Below are positions 8,002 through 16,413 of a stretch of DNA of 64,000 bases, piece by piece. The stretch's first letter is position 1. Each line of letters begins with the position of its first letter. The notes under the pieces are model-generated. The model worked only from the letters and a program-made list of their open reading frames with translations, was not told the origin of the DNA and ran no database searches. The DNA comes from Gaetbulibacter sp. S0825. Its GTDB lineage: Bacteria > Bacteroidota > Bacteroidia > Flavobacteriales > Flavobacteriaceae. Both the position numbers and the translations under genes were made by a program. Location of the stretch: contig NZ_JAATJT010000001.1 of assembly GCF_011777505.1 (NCBI RefSeq), forward strand, positions 1,364,001 through 1,428,000, given 5' to 3'.

Positions 8002-8150
8002 TCTAATGCTCTTAAAGTAACATATGCTCTCCAGCCTATAATTGCGAGTTGCAATTTACTTGCTTTTGCTATGTCTAATTGTTTTTTTGTAAAGCTAGGC
8101 AATACTACTTTGTTTACTTTCGCTAATATTTTAAAAAGCTGTTTATTCAT
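7998..8150 (-). CDS. conserved small flavobacterial protein, 50 aa
   Basis: An uninterrupted 51-codon frame beginning MNKQLFKILAKVNKVV and ending GWRAYVTLRALD. From memory, very similar ~50-residue proteins occur across Flavobacteriaceae and are often labelled 'SsrA-binding protein'; the sequence has none of the SmpB fold, so that label is probably wrong. It is basic, with a probable amphipathic helix near the N-terminus and a second one near the C-terminus. Its TAA stop overlaps the apt stop by 4 nt in convergent orientation. Function unknown. Confidence 0.8.
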   Translation of the reverse strand: MNKQLFKILAKVNKVVLPSFTKKQLDIAKASKLQLAIIGWRAYVTLRALD

Positions 8151-8594
8151 TAATAAGTACTATTTAGCAAAAATAGTGAAACTTATTCTATCACTAATCT
8201 TTTAGAAGCTGTTAGATTAGTCAGTGGACAATTGCAATGATAATTGCTACTATAAATTTTACTAGTATAATCATATTATTTTTTGTTTAAGTGATTGATG
8301 AATTGATTTCTATTCTGTAATTTTTTTGAATATATAAGTTTAGAAATCTTATCGCCAAATGAATTGTACTAAAATGATATAATTAGCTTTATATTAGTAA
8401 GTGAAAAAATTGTATAGATTATAATTTTTAAATCCTTTTCTTAAAATATGTTTTAATATATAATCAATAAGCCTAAAAATGTTATTAAATGAAATAATTC
8501 AAGAGCCTTTTTCGACATTTTTTGAATTTTCAAGGCGAAAAAAAGCATGAATAACTCTTTTTTTGCTGTTTTCATCTTTTATTGGTTTATAAAT
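8151..8594. other. long intergenic region, nothing assigned
   Basis: About 440 nt, very AT-rich. It contains only tiny open frames of 21-22 codons on either strand, without family likeness. It probably carries the promoter of the 50-residue gene, but I could not place a clear -7/-33 pair. Confidence 0.5.
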
Positions 8595-8630
8595 AAAAAA
8601 AGACTCCTAAATTGATAGAAGTCTTTTTTA
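8595..8630 (-). terminator. terminator after the BlaI/M56 operon
   Basis: AAAAAAGACT, a 13-nt interval and AAGTCTTTTTT form a hairpin with T/A tracts on both sides, 25 nt beyond the M56 gene stop. A second small hairpin (AAAAAGG-TCAGT-CCTTTTT) overlaps the stop codon itself. Confidence 0.75.
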
Positions 8631-8654
8631 ACCAACCAAACCTTAATAAAAAGG

Positions 8655-10940
8655 TCAGTCCTTTTTCTTTTTCAGCGTGATTTCTATAACACCGTCTTTT
8701 CCTTTTATACCATATTTTTTTGTTGCCGATTCGCCTTTTAAAACACTAATGGATTCTATGGAGTTAGGGTCAATATCATCGAGTTTTTTGTTTTTCACCT
8801 CTTTGCCATCTATTATTATTAAAGGTTTTTGGTTGCTGTCATTTGATAAATGAATAATTGAGGTTGCATCAGTATTATCTTTTGTAATAATTTCTACTAC
8901 ACCATCTTTACCTTTTTCGCCATATTTTTTTGTTGCCGAGGCGCCTTTAACCACACTAATAGATTTTATATTTTCGGTATCAATGTCTTTTACTTTTTTG
9001 TTTTTAACCTCTTTGCCATCTACGATGTATACAACGTCTTTGTTGGCTTCACCTTTTACAATGATTTTATTTTCGCCTTTGCTTAATATGTTTACTGTTG
9101 ATTTGTTATTATCATCTTTATCTATCCAAATATTGCTATTTTTTCCAGTTGATCTAATTTTAAATATCTTACCGTCTTTAGATTTGAACGACAAATTGTT
9201 TTTCTGATTGTTAATTTTCTCTTTAAAGATGTTACCATCTTTGTCTTTACGTATAAGTATTGAATTACCGTCTTCATCTTTCTTTATCTCGATATTTTCA
9301 TCTTCAGAAGTAACAAATAAACCGTTGTTTTCCCCTTTTACAATTACATTTCCTTTTAGTTTGAAAATCTTACCATCCGAATGTATTGAGTCAGCGTGGA
9401 TAATATCATAAGTTTTACCTTCATCACTGGAAAAAGTAAATACATTGTTGTTTTTGTGCGCCTTTTTTATCTCATGGACTTTATCTCCCTTTTTAATGAT
9501 GATTTTATCGTCACCTTCTATTATTTCGTGGTCGCCATCATGTTCATCACTACTAAATACAAACACATTACCACTTTTACCAGATTTCTTTCCAATGGTT
9601 ATTGCTCCATCCTTATGGGTAAACATATAGTCTTTATCGTGAAGTAAACCATTGGTGTTTCCAATAGATATAGCGTTGCTTTTTGCGTTGTACGTTATTT
9701 TTATGGTTTTGATTGCTGAATCGTTGCTAATAGAAAAATTAGCATTAGAATTATCAGTTTTCGCATCAATTTTAATAGCTGTTATTTCATTATCGCTATT
9801 GCGTTTCACTCCTTTAATCTTTAGCGTAATTCCGTGAGCTTTTAGTTTTGTTGTTACTTCATCCAATTTTGCATCTGTAAAAGAGCTTTCAATAAAATAA
9901 GCGACAATATCTTGTTTTAAAACAGTATTTGATTTTGCAATGGTATTGTTTGCAATCGCTTTTTTAGGAGTGATTATAGGTTGGCTTTCTACCTTCGATT
10001 TTTTTGTTTCAATACTTGCTGCTACTATTGTTTTAGATTCTTCAGTAATAGCAGATGTTTCTGCTTGACTCGATGTAGCTTCAATGTAAACCTCTTTAAT
10101 GTTGAAACTCATTAAAAATAAAACCAATACTGGCAGTACTAATAAAAATTTTAATTGATTCCTGTTGCGTGATTTGTTTTTGTGTAACATAACAATTCGT
10201 TTTTTAATTGATGAATTATAAAAATTATTTGTAAGTGCCATTTGGTAATTTGGCACACTTGTTTTGAGTAATAAATGCTGATAGCTTTTTTTGCAATTGG
10301 TAGTTGCTTGTGCATTTTTATCTGCGATAAACTCCAAATTTTGCCTCAAGTCTCTTTTGTAATACCATACCAACGGATTAAACCAAAGCAGAATACATAT
10401 TAATTCTGCCAATAAGATATCTATAGAATGTAACTGTTTGGCATGTACTTTCTCGTGAGTAATTATTTGTTCTAACTCGGTATCATTAAACTGGCTTGGG
10501 TTAAAAACAATCCAATTAAAAAATGAAAAAGGTGATATTATGTTTTTGGTTATTACATATATAAATGATGAAACACGTTGTTTTGTGCTATTAATAAGAA
10601 GCGTAACTAACGAGCCAAATTGCAAAAGAAATCTTCCAATAAAAAATAGAATACCTGCAATATATATATATGTTATAATCGTGGTGAATTCCAAAGGATT
10701 TTCCTGAACAATGGTTTGTGATTGTAACAGTGATTCTTCTAGTGTGAAGGTGTTTTTCATAATGTTAGGCTCTACCATTATATGTTTTGATATAGTTATT
10801 AATGGTAATATAAAAGCAGTAATTAAGCCTAATAACAAGAATGACCTATTAGATTCAAAGAAAGTTTCACGATTAAGTAGGAATTTGTAGCATAAATAAA
10901 ATAACACTAAAATGGCGCTAACTTTAATAAGATATTCCAT
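8655..10940 (-). CDS. BlaR1-type M56 metallopeptidase with two C-terminal SusC-plug-like repeats
   Basis: A 761-residue membrane protein. Residues 1-280 form the M56/BlaR1 module: TM helices near 1-22, 33-52, 85-118 and about 265-280, with the zinc motif HEKVH at 162-166. After the last TM, a long extracytoplasmic region has repeated beta-like units (VFxFSSDE, DGKIFK, GDKIIIKKG). The C-terminus has two near-identical copies (about 634-690 and 704-757) of VDGKEVKNKK...SISVxKGxSATKKYG, which resemble the plug motif of SusC/RagA TonB-dependent receptors. No penicillin-binding sensor domain is visible. Expected role: signal-dependent proteolytic inactivation of the adjacent BlaI-type repressor. 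Confidence 0.88.
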   Translation of the reverse strand: MEYLIKVSAILVLFYLCYKFLLNRETFFESNRSFLLLGLITAFILPLITISKHIMVEPNIMKNTFTLEESLLQSQTIVQENPLEFTTIITYIYIAGILFFIGRFLLQFGSLVTLLINSTKQRVSSFIYVITKNIISPFSFFNWIVFNPSQFNDTELEQIITHEKVHAKQLHSIDILLAELICILLWFNPLVWYYKRDLRQNLEFIADKNAQATTNCKKSYQHLLLKTSVPNYQMALTNNFYNSSIKKRIVMLHKNKSRNRNQLKFLLVLPVLVLFLMSFNIKEVYIEATSSQAETSAITEESKTIVAASIETKKSKVESQPIITPKKAIANNTIAKSNTVLKQDIVAYFIESSFTDAKLDEVTTKLKAHGITLKIKGVKRNSDNEITAIKIDAKTDNSNANFSISNDSAIKTIKITYNAKSNAISIGNTNGLLHDKDYMFTHKDGAITIGKKSGKSGNVFVFSSDEHDGDHEIIEGDDKIIIKKGDKVHEIKKAHKNNNVFTFSSDEGKTYDIIHADSIHSDGKIFKLKGNVIVKGENNGLFVTSEDENIEIKKDEDGNSILIRKDKDGNIFKEKINNQKNNLSFKSKDGKIFKIRSTGKNSNIWIDKDDNNKSTVNILSKGENKIIVKGEANKDVVYIVDGKEVKNKKVKDIDTENIKSISVVKGASATKKYGEKGKDGVVEIITKDNTDATSIIHLSNDSNQKPLIIIDGKEVKNKKLDDIDPNSIESISVLKGESATKKYGIKGKDGVIEITLKKKKD

Positions 10941-10942
10941 GA

Positions 10943-11302
10943 TTATTTATTGTTTTCAATAAGGTTAATAATCTCTTTTAATTCTTCTACGCTTATTTTT
11001 TCTTCTTTTGCAAAGAAAGACACAACGTTCTTATATGAGCTATTGAAATAGTTGTCAATAGCTGTATTGAAAAATCGTTTTCTATAATCTTCTTTTTTAA
11101 TTATTGGGAAGTATTGATGTGTTTTTCCATATGCTGTATGACTTACGTAACCTTTGTCTTCTAGGTTTCTAACTATAGTTGATAAGGTATTATAATGAGG
11201 CTTATCCTCAATAATTTCTGCAAGAATGTCTTTTACAAAGGCTTTTTCTAGCTTCCATAAAATATGCATGATTTCTTCTTCTTTGTTTGTTAGTTTTTGC
11301 AT
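10943..11302 (-). CDS. BlaI/MecI/CopY family repressor
   Basis: A 119-residue winged-helix repressor: LTNKEEEIMHILWKLEKAFVKDI forms the first helices, HYNTLSTIVRNLEDKGYVSH the recognition helix and turn into the wing, and the C-terminal 45 residues the dimerisation domain containing the usual protease-cleavage region. The gene lies 2 nt after the serine-hydrolase gene and 2 nt before the M56 gene, as expected for a repressor/antirepressor pair. A TACA-N2-TGTA site over the operon promoter is the likely operator, giving autoregulation. Confidence 0.93.
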   Translation of the reverse strand: MQKLTNKEEEIMHILWKLEKAFVKDILAEIIEDKPHYNTLSTIVRNLEDKGYVSHTAYGKTHQYFPIIKKEDYRKRFFNTAIDNYFNSSYKNVVSFFAKEEKISVEELKEIINLIENNK

Positions 11303-11304
11303 GT

Positions 11305-12732
11305 TTATTTTTTAAGTTTTTTTAATGCGCTTTTTGCTGATTCTAAATTAGGTCTTATTGCTAGTGCTTTTTCATAAGCTTTAATGGCTTCTTTTTTATT
11401 GCCTGACTTTACTAGTGCTTCGCCATAACTGTCCCAGCAATTAGCTATTTCAGGAAATATTTCGGTGTTAAGTTTAAATAGTTTAATGGCTTTATCAATA
11501 TTATCTGCTTCATATAAATAAGCATAACCTAAGTCATTTAAAATAATATCTTTTGGATCTTCAGGGTGGAAGTTTACCGTTAAACTTTCAAAATTAGTTT
11601 TTACAAAATCAGCTCCCTTTTTATTAAAAGCTTTTCTAATATTTTGAACCGCTGGTAATTGAGCCTTTTTAGGTGTTTTATCTCTAGATAAAGTTAAAAT
11701 ATCTAAAGCAATATACTCAGCAACTGGTTCGTCCATATTGGCAAAAACAATGATGGACAGGTCGCTGCTTACAACTTGATAAATTGCTGTGTTAAAACCT
11801 TCAAAACCACCAGCTGATCCTGTTGCTTTTCCTTCGGGAAGTTCTTTTAAATAATTGAAATACGAATCGTTTGATTTTGCTTCTTTACTCAAAAGTAAAT
11901 CATCATAAAAATAAGATCTGTAAAATTTCATAATATCTTCAGTGGTAGATAGAAATCCACCATCAGGATTTGGAATATCTTGTGTAGGAGTAGATTCTTC
12001 CAATTCACCAAGTGGAGTGTAATAATAACCATGAGCAATTTTGTTTTCTAAACCACCAAAGTCATTTAAGTATGTGTTTTTTAGATTTAAAGGTTTAACG
12101 ATGCGCTCGTTTACATTGTCAAAGTAAGATTTTCCAGAAACTTCTTCAATAACAGCACCTAGAATCACATAGCCTAAATTTGAGTAATCTTGTTTTGTTC
12201 CTGGTTCAAAATTTAATTTATATAATTTTGCTCTCTCAACTATGGCATTAAGTTTTCTATCGTTTAGTGGTAAATTAAAATAATCACGAGTATGATAATC
12301 TGCAAAGCCAGATTCGTGATTTAATAAATGATTTATCGTTATCTTATTAGCATTCGGGTCTTTAAACCCAGAAACATATTGTGTTAGTTTGCCATCTAAA
12401 TTTAGCTTGCCTTCTGCTACTAATTGTTTTACCACAATAGAGGTAAAGGTTTTGTTCATGGATCCAATATCAAATAATGTATTGATGGTATTTGCTGTGT
12501 TGGTCTCTCTATTTGCTAAGCCATAAGCTTTGTGAAATAGGATATTTCCTTTTTCAGCAACTAAAATAATACCTGAAAAAATTCCAAGATCTATATAGTC
12601 TTTAGCAATAGCTTCAATTTTTTCTGATAATTCTGCTGAGTCTTTATTGTTTGCTAATTCCTGTTTACTTTCTTTGTTTTTGCAACCTGTTAACGTTAAT
12701 GATAAAAGAAGTATAACTATATTTAATTTCAT
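11305..12732 (-). CDS. class C beta-lactamase-like serine hydrolase lipoprotein with TPRs
   Basis: A 475-residue lipoprotein (lipobox LTGC, Cys17). Residues about 36-360 form the beta-lactamase/transpeptidase-like fold with nucleophile motif SMNK (Ser91, Lys94) and YSN (Tyr184). The third motif (KTG/HxG) is degenerate, with GSAGG at the expected place. Residues about 400-475 contain tetratricopeptide-like repeats (AIKAYEKALAIRPN). It leads the operon with the BlaI-like and M56 genes, so it may be the regulated effector. Whether it acts on beta-lactams, peptidoglycan peptides or D-amino-acid esters cannot be read from the sequence. Confidence 0.88.
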   Translation of the reverse strand: MKLNIVILLLSLTLTGCKNKESKQELANNKDSAELSEKIEAIAKDYIDLGIFSGIILVAEKGNILFHKAYGLANRETNTANTINTLFDIGSMNKTFTSIVVKQLVAEGKLNLDGKLTQYVSGFKDPNANKITINHLLNHESGFADYHTRDYFNLPLNDRKLNAIVERAKLYKLNFEPGTKQDYSNLGYVILGAVIEEVSGKSYFDNVNERIVKPLNLKNTYLNDFGGLENKIAHGYYYTPLGELEESTPTQDIPNPDGGFLSTTEDIMKFYRSYFYDDLLLSKEAKSNDSYFNYLKELPEGKATGSAGGFEGFNTAIYQVVSSDLSIIVFANMDEPVAEYIALDILTLSRDKTPKKAQLPAVQNIRKAFNKKGADFVKTNFESLTVNFHPEDPKDIILNDLGYAYLYEADNIDKAIKLFKLNTEIFPEIANCWDSYGEALVKSGNKKEAIKAYEKALAIRPNLESAKSALKKLKK

Positions 12733-12760
12733 TATAAAGTATGGTTTCTCTTTGATGATT

Positions 12761-12807
12761 CAAACATATAACTATTTTTGTAGTTATACAACTGTAAATA
12801 TAGTTAT
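12761..12807 (-). promoter_or_regulatory. operon promoter with BlaI-type operator
   Basis: On the minus strand, TTG (12789-12791), 20 nt, TATGTTTG (12761-12768) is a full Bacteroidota promoter, implying a start near 12755. The -33 TTG sits inside TACA-AC-TGTA (12787-12796), the dyad recognised by BlaI/MecI/CopY repressors. A second palindrome ATAACTA-N6-TAGTTAT (12768-12787) fills the spacer, and TAGTTAT repeats 20 bp away at 12801-12807. Confidence 0.75.
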
Positions 12808-12862
12808 TTAACGAAAAATTTAGTTTTTATTGTGAATTTTTAAGAAAAAGGGTTGAATATCT

Positions 12863-12884
12863 TACTAAGAAAGAAATCTTAGTA
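12863..12884. promoter_or_regulatory. inverted repeat TACTAAGA-N6-TCTTAGTA
   Basis: Perfect 8-nt arms 22 nt before the antiporter start codon. It could be an operator or a 5'-leader hairpin; no factor is assigned. Confidence 0.5.
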
Positions 12885-12905
12885 TCTTCGCAAAAAATAT
12901 TTTTA

Positions 12906-13847
12906 ATGAGCTTTGTTTGGGTAATTCTTGGATTTGTTCTGCTGGTCATAGGAGGTGAGTTTTTGGTTAGGGCATCAGTAGCACTTTCTTTTAAATTAAG
13001 TATTTCAAAATTCGTTATTGGTATGACAGTGGTATCCTTTGCAACCTCTGCGCCAGAATTATTGGTAAGTCTTAACGCAGCATTGTCTGGATCTCCAGCT
13101 ATTGCTATTAATAATGTGGTTGGGTCGAATATTGCGAATATTGGTTTGGTGTTAGGTATTACAGCCGTGGTTGGTAGTATTGCTGTAGACAAAACTTTCT
13201 ATAAATTAAATTGGCCAGTAATGATGTTGTTTTCAATAGCACTATATTACTTTTTATATAATGATAGCCAATTAATATTTTTAGAAGGTTTGGTATTATT
13301 TGGTGGTCTAATAGTGTTTCTATACATATTAATACGACGCGCTAAAAAAGATATTGAAATAGAAGAAGTTGATGAAACTCTAGCTATAGTTTCTTATTTT
13401 AAAATTATGTTATGGCTCCTTATTGGAGGTTTAGCTCTATATTTTGGATCAGAGTGGTTGGTTAAAGGAGCAATCGATTTAGCTGCAATTTTAGGAGTAA
13501 GTGAAGCTGTAATTTCGGTGTCTGTAATTGCAATAGGAACAAGTGTGCCAGAACTAGCTGCTTCGGTTATTGCAGCAGCAAAGCAAGAAAAGGCTATTTC
13601 TTTGGGTAACTTAATTGGCTCTAATATTTTTAATATTGGTTCTGTGTTAGGACTTACCTCAATGATTAAAACCATTCCAGTTACCGAACCACAAATTTTA
13701 ACTAGAGATATTTTTTGGATGATTGCTTTTTCTGCAATACTAATTCCACTAATCTTAATTCCTAAACAACATCAAATAAGTAGACCAAACGGGTTTGCTC
13801 TTATTTTAGGCTATGGAATCTTCATATTTTTAGTCTTCACCCAGTAG
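12906..13847 (+). CDS. calcium/sodium antiporter (CaCA family, YrbG-like)
   Basis: A 313-residue inner-membrane exchanger with about ten TM helices arranged as two inverted repeats. The alpha-1 repeat reads VSFATSAPELLVSLNAAL with GSNIANIGLVLG, the alpha-2 repeat IAIGTSVPELAASVIAA with GSNIFNIGSVLG; the paired acidic residues (SAPE, SVPE) are the ion-binding glutamates. An acidic loop between the halves (IEIEEVDE) is typical. Expected to exchange cytoplasmic Ca2+ for Na+. It diverges from the BlaI operon and has a perfect inverted repeat in its leader. Confidence 0.93.
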   Translation: MSFVWVILGFVLLVIGGEFLVRASVALSFKLSISKFVIGMTVVSFATSAPELLVSLNAALSGSPAIAINNVVGSNIANIGLVLGITAVVGSIAVDKTFYKLNWPVMMLFSIALYYFLYNDSQLIFLEGLVLFGGLIVFLYILIRRAKKDIEIEEVDETLAIVSYFKIMLWLLIGGLALYFGSEWLVKGAIDLAAILGVSEAVISVSVIAIGTSVPELAASVIAAAKQEKAISLGNLIGSNIFNIGSVLGLTSMIKTIPVTEPQILTRDIFWMIAFSAILIPLILIPKQHQISRPNGFALILGYGIFIFLVFTQ

Positions 13848-13888
13848 ATTTGTAGGTTATTAACTGTATTTTATCGAATTGTTTATAA

Positions 13889-13913
13889 TTAACCCTATTT
13901 TTTTAAGGGTTAA
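13889..13913 (+). terminator. hairpin TTAACCCT-N9-AGGGTTAA
   Basis: Perfect 8-bp inverted repeat 42 nt after the antiporter stop and just upstream of the glnN promoter. Most likely the antiporter terminator, though no long T tract follows; it could instead act as a site for glnN control. Confidence 0.5.
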
Positions 13914-13916
13914 AAG

Positions 13917-13945
13917 TTGGTTATTGAGCTTTTTTTATAAATTTG
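13917..13945 (+). promoter_or_regulatory. promoter of glutamine synthetase III gene
   Basis: TTG (13917-13919), 18 nt, TAAATTTG (13938-13945): a full Bacteroidota promoter. It places transcription start near 13950 and thus fixes the ATG at 13976 as the start codon. Confidence 0.75.
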
Positions 13946-13975
13946 CCCTATAATTTAAATGCTAAAATAATTAAA

Positions 13976-16162
13976 ATGTCAAAGCTAAGATTTCACGCAG
14001 TAAAAGAAACCCTTACTCGAAAACCATTAAAAATAGAAGAAAAAGAACGTCGTTCTTCAATTTTTGGTAATAATGTATTTAACGAAGCTACTATGCGACA
14101 GTTTTTAACCAAAGAAGCTTATAAAAGCGTCATGGATGCTGTGCAAAACGGTTCAAAAATTGACAGAGGAGTCGCCGATCATATTTCAACGGGAATGAAA
14201 GAATGGGCTATCTCTAAGGGAGTTACTCATTATACTCACTGGTTTCAGCCATTAACTGGTGCAACTGCAGAAAAGCATGATGCCTTTTTTGAAACTATTG
14301 GAGGAGGTTTAGCTATTGAAAAATTTGGAGGAGGACAACTAGTACAACAAGAACCAGATGCTTCTTCGTTTCCTAACGGAGGGATTAGAAACACCTTTGA
14401 AGCTCGCGGATATACTGCTTGGGATCCAACATCTCCAGCCTTTATTTATGAAACGACCTTGTGTATTCCAACGGTTTTTGTTTCTTATACAGGTGAGGCA
14501 CTTGACTATAAAACACCATTATTAAGAGCACTACAAGCTGTTGATCATGCTGCAGTAGCAGTTGCTAGATATTTTGATAAAAATGTAAAAAAGGTAAATG
14601 CTTCTTTAGGTTGGGAACAAGAATACTTTTTAATTGATAGCGCTTTAGTAGCATCAAGACCAGATATTACTTTAACAGGTAGAACCTTGCTTGGACATTC
14701 TCCAGCAAAAGGACAACAGTTGGATGACCATTATTTTGGAACTATCCCAAATCGTGCTATGTCTTTTATGCGCGATTTAGAAACAGAGTGTATGTTATTA
14801 GGTATTCCTGTTAAAACAAGACATAACGAGGTTGCGCCAAATCAATTTGAACTAGCGCCAATCTATGACGAAGCGAATTTAGCAGTAGACCATAATTCAT
14901 TGTTAATGGATGTGATGGATAAGATTGCGGGAAGACATAATTTTAAGGTGTTATTTCATGAAAAGCCATTTGCAGGAGTCAATGGTTCTGGAAAACATAA
15001 TAACTGGAGTTTGAGTACAGATACAGGAATTAACTTATTGGGTCCTGGAAAAACACCAATGAGTAATTTACAATTCTTAACGTTTTTTATAAACTCAATT
15101 AAAGCCGTTCATGAATACGAAGAATTACTCAGAGCTTCTATTGCAAGTGCAAGTAACGATCATCGTTTAGGAGCAAACGAAGCACCACCTGCAATTATTT
15201 CTGTATTTATTGGCGAGCAATTAACTAATGTACTTCATGAATTGGAAGGAGTTACAAAAGGAAAGTTGTCTCCAGAAGAAAAAACAGATTTAAAGCTTAA
15301 TGTGGTTGGTAAAATTCCAGAAATTCTATTAGATAATACAGATAGAAATAGAACATCTCCTTTCGCATTTACTGGGAATAAGTTTGAGTTTAGGGCAGTT
15401 GGTTCAACAGCTAACTGTGCAAATCCTATGACCGTTTTAAACTCAATTATGGCAAAACAGCTTATAGATTTTAAAGCTGAAGTTGATGCTTTGATTGAAA
15501 ATAAAGACATGAAAAAGGATGATGCTATTTTTAATGTATTACGTGAATATATTAAAACATCTAAAAACATACTTTTTGAAGGAAACGGTTATGGAGATGA
15601 GTGGCAAAAAGAAGCAAAAAAGCGTGGATTGAGTAATAATAAAACAACTCCTGAAGCTTTAAAGGCTAGAATGGCCAAGAAAAACATTAGTTTGTTTGAG
15701 GATTTGGGAGTGATGAACCGAGTTGAAATTGAAGCACGTTATGAAATTGAGGTTGAAGAGTATGCTCTAAGGGTTCAAATTGAAGGAAGGGTTTTAGGTG
15801 ATATTGCAAGAAATCACGTGGTTCCAACAGCTGTGAGGTATCAAAATATTTTAATTGAAAATGTGAGAGGTCTTAAAGATATCTATGGAGATGACTTCAA
15901 AAAATACGCTAAAGAGCAAATGGTACTAATTCAAGTTATTTCTGGTCACATCGAAGCTATTAATTCTGGTGTTACTAAAATGACAAAAGAACGTAAAATA
16001 GCAAATAACATTCAGGATTCTGAAAAAAGAGCAGAAGCATATTGCAATAAAGTAAAGCCGTTTTTCGATGATATTCGTTATAGCTGCGATAAGCTCGAAT
16101 TGTTAATAGATGACGAGCTTTGGCCATTGACAAAATACAGAGAAATGTTATTTACTAAGTAG
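13976..16162 (+). CDS. glnN: glutamine synthetase type III
   Basis: ATP-dependent ammonia assimilation, glutamate to glutamine. The start at 13976 (MSKLRFHAV) gives 728 residues, the usual GSIII length; a longer frame using TTG would begin inside the -7 box. GSIII features seen: N-terminal region ending THWFQPLTG, the EKHDAFF segment, WEQEYFLID, RHNEVAPNQFE, GVNGSGKHNNWS and FRAVGSTANCANP, plus the long GSIII-specific C-terminal helical extension. Own promoter upstream and a strong terminator downstream make it monocistronic. Class III is the common form in Bacteroidota. Confidence 0.97.
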   Translation: MSKLRFHAVKETLTRKPLKIEEKERRSSIFGNNVFNEATMRQFLTKEAYKSVMDAVQNGSKIDRGVADHISTGMKEWAISKGVTHYTHWFQPLTGATAEKHDAFFETIGGGLAIEKFGGGQLVQQEPDASSFPNGGIRNTFEARGYTAWDPTSPAFIYETTLCIPTVFVSYTGEALDYKTPLLRALQAVDHAAVAVARYFDKNVKKVNASLGWEQEYFLIDSALVASRPDITLTGRTLLGHSPAKGQQLDDHYFGTIPNRAMSFMRDLETECMLLGIPVKTRHNEVAPNQFELAPIYDEANLAVDHNSLLMDVMDKIAGRHNFKVLFHEKPFAGVNGSGKHNNWSLSTDTGINLLGPGKTPMSNLQFLTFFINSIKAVHEYEELLRASIASASNDHRLGANEAPPAIISVFIGEQLTNVLHELEGVTKGKLSPEEKTDLKLNVVGKIPEILLDNTDRNRTSPFAFTGNKFEFRAVGSTANCANPMTVLNSIMAKQLIDFKAEVDALIENKDMKKDDAIFNVLREYIKTSKNILFEGNGYGDEWQKEAKKRGLSNNKTTPEALKARMAKKNISLFEDLGVMNRVEIEARYEIEVEEYALRVQIEGRVLGDIARNHVVPTAVRYQNILIENVRGLKDIYGDDFKKYAKEQMVLIQVISGHIEAINSGVTKMTKERKIANNIQDSEKRAEAYCNKVKPFFDDIRYSCDKLELLIDDELWPLTKYREMLFTK

Positions 16163-16177
16163 ATATGTAATTTAAAT

Positions 16178-16206
16178 AAAAGCCTCATTTTTATGAGGCT
16201 TTTTTA
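16178..16206 (+). terminator. terminator of glnN
   Basis: AAAAGCCTCA-TTTT-TGAGGCTTTTTT hairpin with T tract, 16 nt after the glnN stop. Confidence 0.9.
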
Positions 16207-16239
16207 TTACAATTTACTTAAAATAGAAAGAAAATTATC

Positions 16240-16255
16240 TACGTACACCTACGTA
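16240..16255. promoter_or_regulatory. paired TACGTA palindromes one helical turn apart
   Basis: TACGTA-CACC-TACGTA: two identical 6-bp palindromes with centres 10 bp apart, in the region upstream of the small exported peptide gene. Possibly a dimeric regulator site; no factor is assigned. Confidence 0.3.
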
Positions 16256-16352
16256 TTTATTTTAAAAATATTGTGTAAAAAAGGGTATTTCAGCTAATTA
16301 TTTTACAATTTATCGATTTTAACAGAATATTCTTACTTTTTAGCCTTCTAGC

Positions 16353-16385
16353 TTGAAAATTAGTGACTTATTTTCACTAAATTTG
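16353..16385 (+). promoter_or_regulatory. promoter of the 46-aa exported peptide gene
   Basis: TTG (16353-16355), 22 nt, TAAATTTG (16378-16385). The spacer holds an inverted repeat TTAGTGA-N7-TCACTAA (16360-16380) that could be an operator. Confidence 0.65.
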
Positions 16386-16413
16386 TTTTGCTATTAATCC
16401 ATTATTATTCAAA

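Noticed and set aside
8151-8594. Tiny ORFs of 21-22 codons in the intergenic stretch
   Set aside because: No start signals, homology or composition supports them.
8983-9837. Several open frames on the plus strand opposite the M56 gene
   Set aside because: They are antisense to repeated Lys/Asp/Gly-rich coding sequence, which lacks stops on the other strand by composition; no family likeness.
13943-13975. Longer glnN start at a TTG codon
   Set aside because: The TTG is part of the -7 box TAAATTTG; the ATG at 13976 matches GSIII length.
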